Shown here piece after piece: positions 8,965 to 15,677 of a stretch of DNA of 26,303 bases. Each line of letters opens with the position of its first letter. Within the stretch, counting starts at the first letter, position 1. The position numbers and the translations under genes were made by a program. The notes beneath the pieces were generated by a model. That model ran no database searches. It saw only the letters and a program-made list of their open reading frames with translations, and was not told the origin of the DNA. This DNA is from JANLQB01 sp043735935 (GTDB taxonomy: Bacteria > Verrucomicrobiota > Verrucomicrobiia > Chthoniobacterales > Chthoniobacteraceae). The stretch lies in the NCBI GenBank assembly GCA_043735935.1, contig JAYTDO010000293.1, positions 1-26,303 on the forward strand, in the 5' to 3' direction.

Positions 8965-10046
8965 GATGGTAGACTCTGATTCGCGAGTTTAAATCCGGAT
9001 GTATCCGGCAACGGCGCGGATGCCGCCGGCGCAGGAGAAGGCGCCGCATTTCCACTGGCCAGATTGATCGGTGTGGCCCCCCCCGCCGGGACGCTCGCGC
9101 CAACCATCCCCGGTGCCGCCACTTTATACGTATCCCCGAGAATCTTGATGATCGCCGTTGGGGACGCGATGTGCCACTGGATGTTGTAATCGAGAAGATG
9201 TTGCGCGGCATCTTTGCCCGGCGCGTCAAACGGATTGGCCGTTGCGATCATCACCGTCCGGCTCATCACGTCGAAAGGAACCATCAAGCGCCCAAGCGTC
9301 AGCGTCTCGGGAAGCATCTTCACGATTTGACGGTCTACGTCGTAATGCTCGAGAGGAATGTAGGCGAATTTTGCGCGATCCACGATCGCGCACAACGTCG
9401 CCTCGAGATCGAGCCCGCCGCGACGAACTACTTCATCGAGCAACGAAGTCGCCATGACGTTGACTGCGAGATCTTTGTTTTTCTTGGCGACACGATCGAG
9501 CGCCAGCCTCACCACATCTTCCTGTGCGATTCGGTGCTGGATCAGGAATTTAGCGAGCGCCTCGTTCCCATCATCCGCCAATGCCTGCGCGATCGCGTCC
9601 AGTTGGTCGGAAGTCGCAGAAGGCGTTGCCTCGGGGCGGAACGTATGCGGCGTCGCCATCAGCGCCGACGACTCAGGCGCGGGAGAGATTTCGAAATCAA
9701 TCCCGTCTCCGCTCGCACCCATCGCTTCCGCCGCAGCGTTCCGCATTTTATCTTCCGCCTCACCCAGAGCTGCCATGACTTCCACGTTGCTTGGGTCGCT
9801 CTGCAACAGCAGTTCGTATTGCTTGATGGCCGAATCAAACTGGCCGGCCCCCACGTAAACTTCCGCCAACGTTCGCGCGATTGCCACGGCGTCGTCCCTC
9901 CGCCCTCCCCTGACATACGAATCCTGAAGAATCTCCAACGATTGAGCATCGTTCGGAGATGCCTGAACGATGACCTCGAACATCTCGATGGTCTGAAGGA
10001 TTTGCTCGTGCTCCTCAGGCGACAGTGGCAGTGGCGGTTGAATCAT
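8961..10046 (-). CDS. TPR protein with an orphan MshEN (GspE N-terminal-like) domain
   Basis: A 361-residue protein with no ATPase core. Residues about 10-110 form tetratricopeptide-like helices (QTIEMFEVIVQASPNDAQSL and AIKQYELLLQSDPSNVEVMA). From about 165 to 315 it looks like the N-terminal domain of GspE/PilB ATPases: a helical NEALAKFLIQHRIAQEDVV part, then YIPLEHYDVDRQIVKMLPE, MVPFDVMSRTVMIATANPFD and an IQWHIASPTAIIKIL strand-helix. The C-terminus is a Pro/Ala-rich tail. MshEN domains bind the platform of the secretion machine or cyclic di-GMP, so this is probably an accessory or regulatory subunit for the ATPase encoded four bases later (ATGA overlap). The upstream leader is weak in Shine-Dalgarno character (GAGAA). 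Confidence 0.82.
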   Translation of the reverse strand: MIQPPLPLSPEEHEQILQTIEMFEVIVQASPNDAQSLEILQDSYVRGGRRDDAVAIARTLAEVYVGAGQFDSAIKQYELLLQSDPSNVEVMAALGEAEDKMRNAAAEAMGASGDGIDFEISPAPESSALMATPHTFRPEATPSATSDQLDAIAQALADDGNEALAKFLIQHRIAQEDVVRLALDRVAKKNKDLAVNVMATSLLDEVVRRGGLDLEATLCAIVDRAKFAYIPLEHYDVDRQIVKMLPETLTLGRLMVPFDVMSRTVMIATANPFDAPGKDAAQHLLDYNIQWHIASPTAIIKILGDTYKVAAPGMVGASVPAGGATPINLASGNAAPSPAPAASAPLPDTSGFKLANQSLPS

Positions 10047-10126
10047 TGGGAAATTCTCACGCCGACTCGAAGCTAAAAGCGTGCCTCACCCAGTCCACAC
10101 CCCGAGATTGAGAAAACCAAAAGCCC

Positions 10127-10732
10127 CTAGCGCCCTGTGCCCGTCACAAACGGCGACAGTCGCACGCCGCCGGTTGAACTCGCTGCCGCAACCGATGGAC
10201 TCGGCATTGCCGCCGGAACTGGCCGCTTCAACTCTGCGTAACGATCGCCGATCTCGTTGAGCATTCGCCGCACATGCTTGAACTTTGAGCGACCCTTCAA
10301 AATCGCGAGGCTGCGATCCACGTTACCCCACTCGATGACTTCGATGTTTACCCGCCGGACTCCCCACCCGTTCATCGCGGTCCGCGTCGCCTTGTAAAGA
10401 TCGATCGTGTTGGTGCCTGAAAGGGCCCATCCGTAATCGTCCACGCAGAACAGCTCCCCCGTCTCCTGAATTCGAAAAATCGTTCCCGCCGGCCACCGGG
10501 ACCAATCTGCCGCTGCGCTGTTGATCGAGCCGCTCTGCAGGTTTGAACCCAGCGCACTGTGATTTGAGTATTTCCGGTGGTCGCTCTCCGAATCGGTGTA
10601 TGCCGTGGTTCTGATTGTCTGAAATTGCGCCCTCGCAATGGGCTTCTCGTACTTCGGTAGCGGACGTGTTGCGCAGGCGCCCATCATCAGGGAAGCCCCG
10701 AGCACAATGATACGAACAGGGAATTTTCGCAT
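10127..10732 (-). CDS. 3D-domain (double-psi beta-barrel) lipoprotein
   Basis: A 201-residue lipoprotein. The signal peptide ends in a lipobox-like MGAC with the lipidated Cys at residue 20. Residues about 39-137 match the 3D domain (PF06725, related to RlpA and MltA barrels): RTTAYTDSES at 41-50, PAGTIFRI, then FCVDDYGWAL with Asp98-Asp99 and IDLYKAT with Asp111. The three conserved Asp give the domain its name. Relatives act on peptidoglycan in the envelope, so a lytic or glycan-binding role in the periplasm is likely. A Ser/Pro-rich tail follows. It lies 47 bases downstream of the CNNM-type gene on the same strand and could be co-transcribed with it. Confidence 0.85.
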   Translation of the reverse strand: MRKFPVRIIVLGASLMMGACATRPLPKYEKPIARAQFQTIRTTAYTDSESDHRKYSNHSALGSNLQSGSINSAAADWSRWPAGTIFRIQETGELFCVDDYGWALSGTNTIDLYKATRTAMNGWGVRRVNIEVIEWGNVDRSLAILKGRSKFKHVRRMLNEIGDRYAELKRPVPAAMPSPSVAAASSTGGVRLSPFVTGTGR

Positions 10733-10779
10733 CCGCGGAGAGTAGGATCGCGCGAGCGTTTGGCCAGCGGAAACACCCG

Positions 10780-12150
10780 CTAAACCCGTTCGTCCGCGCT
10801 ACGGCGCTTGAAATGGATTTCGATCACACGCCGGTTATCAGCCTTCGAAATCGTGACGGCATAGTCCTCGATCCGTGTCTGCTCCCCCGCCTTCGGCAAA
10901 TGCCCGATGAGGTGCGTGACATAACCGCCAATCGTACTGACGTCCGCGCTCTGGACTTCCAGCCCGATTAAGTCGTTCAACTCATAAAGCCCGAGCGAGC
11001 CTTCGACCACAAACTCGTCCTCCGCGAGTTTCCGCAATTCGGGCTTCTCTGCGTCGAACTCGTCCTGAATATCGCCGACCAATTCCTCGAGGACGTTGTC
11101 GAGCGTGACGATCCCAACCGTGCCTCCAAACTCGTCGATCACCAACGCCAGGTGCGCGTGCTTTGCCAAGAAGAACGTCAACAGCTTTTCCAACGGCATC
11201 ATCTCCGGTACCGCCAGAAGCTCGCGCTTGATGCTGTGCAGGTTCGGCGCAGTGTCGCGGAGGAGAGTGAACAAATCCTTGATGTGCACCTGCCCGATCG
11301 TTTGATCGAGGTGCCCTTCGCAAAGCGGAAACCGCGTGTGGCGGCTTTCCTGCGCGGCTTTGAGGTTTTCCTCAAAGGTATCCTCGGTGTTCAGGAACAT
11401 CACCTCTCCGCGCGGCGTCGTGATGTCCCGCACCACCCGGTCCCGCATGTCGAGGGCATTGATGAGAATCTCCTTTCCAAGTTGCGTCACCGTCTGGCTG
11501 TGCGCGCTTTCGGCAAGGATCACGCGCAACTCTTCCTCGCTATGCGCGAGTTCATGTTCGCTCACTGGATCGATACGAAAGACGCGCTTGAGAAGCTCGT
11601 TCGACGATACGTTTAAAAACCAAATCGCCGGTCGAAAAATCGCGTAGAAAAACTGCAACGGACGGCTCACCCAAAGGGTGGCCGGCATCGGCTTGCGTAT
11701 CGCGAGGATCTTTGGCGCCTGCTCGCCAAGCACGATGTGGAGAAAGGTGATCAATGAGAACGCAATCGCGAATGAGACTGAATGAACGACGGTCAGCGAC
11801 TCGATGCCGAGCTTCGAGAAAGCCGGCTCAATCATCCGGGCAAGGAACGGCTCACCGATCCATCCGAGACCGAGGCTCGCCAGGGTGATGCCGAGTTGGC
11901 AGGCGGAAAGATACGCGTCGAGGTGCGAGGTGATGTGCTTGGCGAGTTCGGCGGTACGATTGCCATCGTCGACCAGCGGATCGAGCTGGCTGCCTCGGAT
12001 CTTCACTAGCGCGAATTCCGCCGCCACAAAAAAACCGTTGAGAAGCACGAGCACGAGGATGCTCAGCAATTTCAGCAAGATCACGTTCCCCGCCTCCCAC
12101 TCTGCGGCAGGCGCACCCGCAGCGCTGGCGATACTGATGAATGCGGACAT
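10780..12150 (-). CDS. Hemolysin/CorC family membrane protein (CNNM-CBS-CorC_HlyC)
   Basis: A 456-residue protein of the UPF0053/CorC family, thought to move or sense Mg2+ or other divalent cations. It has the expected order: a CNNM/DUF21 membrane domain (about 22-200) with ILVLVLLNGFFVAAEFALVK at 31-50 and the LGEQAPK motif at 141-147, a CBS pair (about 215-340; ITTPRGEVMFL, RHTRFPLCEGHLDQTIGQVH), and a CorC_HlyC domain at the C-terminus (GYVTHLIGHLPKAGEQ). DEFGGTVGIVTLDNVLEELV closes the second CBS motif as in other members. The start ATG is only 15 bases past the rpsN terminator stem and has no visible Shine-Dalgarno sequence, so either it is read from a terminator read-through transcript or initiation is unusual. 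Confidence 0.93.
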   Translation of the reverse strand: MSAFISIASAAGAPAAEWEAGNVILLKLLSILVLVLLNGFFVAAEFALVKIRGSQLDPLVDDGNRTAELAKHITSHLDAYLSACQLGITLASLGLGWIGEPFLARMIEPAFSKLGIESLTVVHSVSFAIAFSLITFLHIVLGEQAPKILAIRKPMPATLWVSRPLQFFYAIFRPAIWFLNVSSNELLKRVFRIDPVSEHELAHSEEELRVILAESAHSQTVTQLGKEILINALDMRDRVVRDITTPRGEVMFLNTEDTFEENLKAAQESRHTRFPLCEGHLDQTIGQVHIKDLFTLLRDTAPNLHSIKRELLAVPEMMPLEKLLTFFLAKHAHLALVIDEFGGTVGIVTLDNVLEELVGDIQDEFDAEKPELRKLAEDEFVVEGSLGLYELNDLIGLEVQSADVSTIGGYVTHLIGHLPKAGEQTRIEDYAVTISKADNRRVIEIHFKRRSADERV

Positions 12151-12165
12151 TTCGCTAAAAAGAAA

Positions 12166-12195
12166 CGAGTCGCGGAGCGTGTGCTCCGCGACTCG
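12166..12195 (-). terminator. Rho-independent terminator after rpsN
   Basis: A perfect 13-base-pair stem (CGAGTCGCGGAGC at 12166-12178 against 12183-12195) with a four-base loop. On the minus strand it is followed by TTTCTTTTTAGC. It lies 25 bases beyond the rpsN stop codon and directly before the start of the CorC-family gene. Confidence 0.88.
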
Positions 12196-12219
12196 ATTGA
12201 AAGACTGCGGTAACGACGA

Positions 12220-12489
12220 CTACCAGCTGGATTTCGTCACGCCGGGGATATACCCGTTCGAAGCCAGCTCGCGAAAAGCGATACGCGAAAGCTTAAAGCG
12301 TCCGATGTAGGCACGCTTGCGACCGGTCGCTTGGCACCGTTTGCTGAGGCGTACGGGGCTCGCATTGCGGGGAAGCTGCGAGAGGCCGATGTAATCGCCT
12401 TTCGCCTTCAACTCAGCACGCACAGCGGCATACTTCGCAACGGTCGCGAGTTTACGTTTTTCTTTTTCTAACCAACTAGTTTTTGCCAT
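12220..12489 (-). CDS. rpsN: 30S ribosomal protein S14 (zinc-independent type)
   Basis: An 89-residue protein beginning MAKTSWLEKEKRKLATV and ending GRKRAYIGRFKLSRIAFREL...GVTKSSW, the standard C-terminal signature of bacterial S14. It binds 16S rRNA in the head of the small subunit. The CxxC...CxxC zinc motif of the short form is absent (RCQATGR only), so it is the C-minus type of about 89-101 residues. It is encoded alone here rather than within the spc operon, which is common for this paralogue type. A strong hairpin terminator follows its stop codon. The divergent sulfatase gene begins 149 bases upstream. Confidence 0.97.
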   Translation of the reverse strand: MAKTSWLEKEKRKLATVAKYAAVRAELKAKGDYIGLSQLPRNASPVRLSKRCQATGRKRAYIGRFKLSRIAFRELASNGYIPGVTKSSW

Positions 12490-12638
12490 AGGAAATGGGC
12501 GCCGAAAGTAGGGAACCTCGACTGGATTGCAAACGTTTTTTTGCCGCGCATCGCCCCAGCACTCCCCGAGAAGGCAACTTCCGTCGCCACGCTTATGGCA
12601 TATTGCCGCGAATTCGTCGTTAATTCCCCTGCCCGTTC

Positions 12639-14333
12639 ATGCATCTCCCCTGCTCCATCGCCGCACTCGCCGCCGCCATCCTGCCCCTCGGCACTCTCGC
12701 GGAAACGCCCCGTCCAAATATCATCCTGATCCTCGCGGACGACCTCGGATCTGCGGAACTCGGGAGCTACGGGCAGAAAAAGATTCTGACACCGCACCTC
12801 GATCGACTCGCCGCCGAGGGCCAGCGGTGGACACAGTTCTACTCGGGGGCTCCCGTCTGCTCGCCTTCCCGCAATGTCCTCCTGACCGGTCGCCACAGCG
12901 GAGGATGCAACGTGCAGGATCTCAAGCGCGTCGATCCCAAGGAGACCATCGACCATATCGGCGGCGATTGGCCCATGGATTCCCAGCAGTACACGATTCA
13001 TCAGGCTTTGAAAAAGGTCGGTTATTCGACCGCCGCGTTCGGCAAGTGGGGGATGGGAAAATACGGCACGAGCGGGGCGCCCGATCAGAAAGGCGTCGAT
13101 TATTTTTACGGCTACACGGATCACCGCGTTTGCCATTCCTTCTTCCCCGCGTTCCTCTGGCGCGACGGAACCAAGGAGGTCATCAACGATCCCGCCATCC
13201 CCGGCCACGCGCGGCAGCCAAACGGCGTGGTGGACGACACGACCTACACGGGCCGGACTCACGCCTCGACCGCGATCGTCGATGATCTCTTGAAGTGGCT
13301 CGACGCGCACGCGGCCGCTGCGAAGTCCGGCCAGCCGTTCTTCATCTACTACTGCCCGCTCGAGCCTCACGTCGCGATGCAGCCCCCGAAGGAATGGGTG
13401 GATAAATATCCCCGCGAATGGGATTCGGCGCCCTACCGCGGCGAGAAAAGTTACCTGCCGCATTCCCGCCCGCACGCGGCGTATGCAGCCACGATCTCAT
13501 TTCTCGACGACAACATCGGAAAGGTCCTCGCCAAGCTCCACGAATTCGCCCTCGAAACCAATACGCTCGTCATTTTTACGAGCGGCAACGGAACGACTCA
13601 CGACGTCGGCGGCGTCGATTACGCATTTTTCGATTCCGTCACGGACTTACGCGGCCTCAAGGGCTCCATATTTGAAGGCGGCATCCGCGTCCCGACGATC
13701 GTGCGTTGGCCGGGAAAAGTGGCTGCGGGAAAAGTCGTCAGCCAGCCGGGTTATTCTGACGATTTCATGCCGACCCTGTGCGCCCTCACCGGAGCCGACG
13801 CCGGACAGCCATACGGGCAGAGTCTTCTCCCGATCCTCCTCGGGGAGACCGACAGCATCCCGGATCGAAAACCGCTTGTCTGGACCGGTGGAGGCTATGG
13901 CGGGCAGGTCGCGGTTCGGATCGGCGACATGAAAGCGATTCGCCGGAATCTTTTCGCCATTCCGCTCGATTGGGAAGTCTACGATCTCGCCAAAGATCGC
14001 AGCGAAACTACCGACCTCGCCGCCAAGCGCCCGGACACCATTGCGGCCGCGGTCGCCGTTCTCAAACGGGAATACCGTCTCGCACCCGGTTACCCGGAGA
14101 TGGCGATTTTCGAGCCCGACACCGGCCGCAAACAGGACGCGCAGCCTGATCCGGCGACGGCCATTTTCAAACGCCTCGACACGAATGCCGATGGTTCCCT
14201 CACCTTCGACGAATGGAAAGCCAGCCCGCGCGCCATAGCGAACCCGGGCAAGCAACCCGAAATCTTCGCGTCGCTCGACGCCGACGGCGACCACGCGCTC
14301 TCAGCGGCTGAATTCGCAGCTCCGTGGAAGTGA
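12639..14333 (+). CDS. Secreted sulfatase with C-terminal EF-hand pair
   Basis: A 564-residue arylsulfatase-like enzyme with a signal peptide (cut near LGTLAET, residue 21). The metal-binding start ILADDLG has Asp34-Asp35. The formylglycine site is CSPSRNVLLTGRH, with Cys74 to be matured by a formylglycine-generating enzyme. Downstream catalytic residues are visible: GKWGMGKYG (Lys136), LEPHVAMQPP (His244) and GLKGSIFEGGIR (Lys341). One usual calcium ligand is missing: the common TSDNG loop reads TSGNG here (Gly316-Asn317). The tail has two EF-hand loops, DTNADGSLTFDEW (514-526) and DADGDHALSAAEF (547-559). It would remove sulfate esters from an extracellular glycan. It converges with the DUF1501 gene 18 bases away, a common association in PVC bacteria. 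Confidence 0.93.
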   Translation: MHLPCSIAALAAAILPLGTLAETPRPNIILILADDLGSAELGSYGQKKILTPHLDRLAAEGQRWTQFYSGAPVCSPSRNVLLTGRHSGGCNVQDLKRVDPKETIDHIGGDWPMDSQQYTIHQALKKVGYSTAAFGKWGMGKYGTSGAPDQKGVDYFYGYTDHRVCHSFFPAFLWRDGTKEVINDPAIPGHARQPNGVVDDTTYTGRTHASTAIVDDLLKWLDAHAAAAKSGQPFFIYYCPLEPHVAMQPPKEWVDKYPREWDSAPYRGEKSYLPHSRPHAAYAATISFLDDNIGKVLAKLHEFALETNTLVIFTSGNGTTHDVGGVDYAFFDSVTDLRGLKGSIFEGGIRVPTIVRWPGKVAAGKVVSQPGYSDDFMPTLCALTGADAGQPYGQSLLPILLGETDSIPDRKPLVWTGGGYGGQVAVRIGDMKAIRRNLFAIPLDWEVYDLAKDRSETTDLAAKRPDTIAAAVAVLKREYRLAPGYPEMAIFEPDTGRKQDAQPDPATAIFKRLDTNADGSLTFDEWKASPRAIANPGKQPEIFASLDADGDHALSAAEFAAPWK

Positions 14334-14334
14334 C

Positions 14335-14352
14335 GCGCGGCGCTCTCCGCGC
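14335..14352. terminator. Short GC hairpin between convergent sulfatase and DUF1501 genes
   Basis: A six-base-pair GC stem (GCGCGG at 14335-14340 with CCGCGC at 14347-14352) fills the 18-base gap between the two convergent stops. There is no U-tract on either side, so it may only weakly separate the transcripts. Confidence 0.3.
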
Positions 14353-15662
14353 TAGACGAGGGCGGTGATCGGTTTGCCTCGGTTTGGCGAAGTGTCGGCT
14401 CCCGCGAGCGTCAGAGCGCGCCCGCCGGGGACGACGACCGGCGATGCCGGGTTCACGCCCATGAGGTGGGCGATGGTGGCGTTGAAATCGTGCACACTCA
14501 CCTTGTCTTTGGCGACTTCGCGGCCGGTGGCATCCGTGGCTCCATAGACCTGCGGGCGGACTCCGCCGCCGGCGAGCACGGTGCTGAAAGCGATCGGGTG
14601 GTGATTGCGCCCCGCCTTGTCGTCGAGCTGCGGCGAGCGGCCAAACTCGGAGACGATCGAGACGAGCGTGGTGTCGAGGAGACCGCGCTTTTCGAGATCG
14701 GTCAGGAGCGCATTGACGGCGCGATCCAGGACGGCAGCGCGGGCGGCGACGGCCGTGTGGTTATTCGTATGCGTGTCCCATCCGCCAAGGTCGACCTCGA
14801 CGAATTGAGCGCCATGTTCGACGAGCCGCCGCGCAAGAAGCACGCCCTGGCCGAAGCCGTCCGTACCGTACGCATCGCGCGTCACCGGGAGCTCCTTATT
14901 GAGGTCGAATGCTTCGAGTTCCTTGCTCTCGATGAGCCGCGCCGCGTCGGCATAAAGATCGGAATAAGCGCGCACATCTTCGGTGCCGTAGCGTTTCACG
15001 AAGGCGTTATCGAGCTGATTGGCGAGGCCGATTCGCGTCTGGATCGCGGTCAGCGATTCGCCGTGGACGAGCCGCGTATTCGCGAGGCCATTCTTCGGAT
15101 CATCCACGGGGACCGGGGAAAACTTCGCCGGCAGAAAACCGCTGCCGGGATGCTGCCCCAAATTCCCGATGTGAAGGTAGGGCGGGAGACCGTCCCGCAT
15201 TTCACGCCCGCTGAGCCGGGCGATCCAGGCGCCGAGCGCGGGATAAGTGAGGCCGGGTTGGCGCTCGTAGCCGGTGCGGACCTTGTGGACGCCTTGCTCG
15301 TGCGCGCCCTGCGTGTGCGACATCGAGCGGATGATGGCCATCTTGTCGCCGTGCTTTGCGATCAATGGGAGGTAGCCGGAGATCCGCATCCCGTCGAGTT
15401 TGGTCGCGATCGTCTGGGTCGGGCCCTGAACGTCTTTTCGATCCGGCTTCGTGTCGAAGGTATCGATGTGGCTCATTCCCCCCTGCATGAAAAGATAGAT
15501 GATGCTCTTCGCCTTTGCCTTGGTGCGCGCATCAGCAGGTGCCGCAAGGGCCGCGGCTGCGCCGCCCACGGGGATCAGGCTGACGCCGAGAAACGCTCGC
15601 GCGGCGTAGGTGATGAAGTCGCGCCGGCTGGATTGGTCGAGTTGGCGTAGGAGATGTTCCAT
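14352..15662 (-). CDS. DUF1501 protein with Tat signal
   Basis: A 436-residue DUF1501 protein of the alkaline-phosphatase-like fold. The N-terminus has a twin-arginine motif SSRRDFITYAARAFLG (Arg13-Arg14), so it is exported folded. Family marks follow: IIYLFMQGGMSHIDTFDTKP, RSMSHTQGAHEQGVHKVRTG, LGGWDTHTNNH, and VSEFGRSPQ with GRNHHP. In PVC bacteria these proteins are almost always encoded after a PSCyt1-DUF1549-DUF1553 gene, as here, where the gap is only 15 bases. The biochemical function is unproven; a role in extracellular polysaccharide breakdown is proposed from such contexts. Length is normal and no key block is missing. Confidence 0.93.
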   Translation of the reverse strand: MEHLLRQLDQSSRRDFITYAARAFLGVSLIPVGGAAAALAAPADARTKAKAKSIIYLFMQGGMSHIDTFDTKPDRKDVQGPTQTIATKLDGMRISGYLPLIAKHGDKMAIIRSMSHTQGAHEQGVHKVRTGYERQPGLTYPALGAWIARLSGREMRDGLPPYLHIGNLGQHPGSGFLPAKFSPVPVDDPKNGLANTRLVHGESLTAIQTRIGLANQLDNAFVKRYGTEDVRAYSDLYADAARLIESKELEAFDLNKELPVTRDAYGTDGFGQGVLLARRLVEHGAQFVEVDLGGWDTHTNNHTAVAARAAVLDRAVNALLTDLEKRGLLDTTLVSIVSEFGRSPQLDDKAGRNHHPIAFSTVLAGGGVRPQVYGATDATGREVAKDKVSVHDFNATIAHLMGVNPASPVVVPGGRALTLAGADTSPNRGKPITALV

Positions 15663-15677
15663 GGGAGTTGGTGCGGG

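Noticed and set aside
12248..12258. ATATACCCGTT, similar to the GTATACCC motif
   Set aside because: It lies inside rpsN codons for the conserved GYIPGV segment, so the protein sequence explains it.
12468..13475. 335-codon minus-strand frame
   Set aside because: Antisense of the sulfatase gene, running into rpsN; no domain seen.
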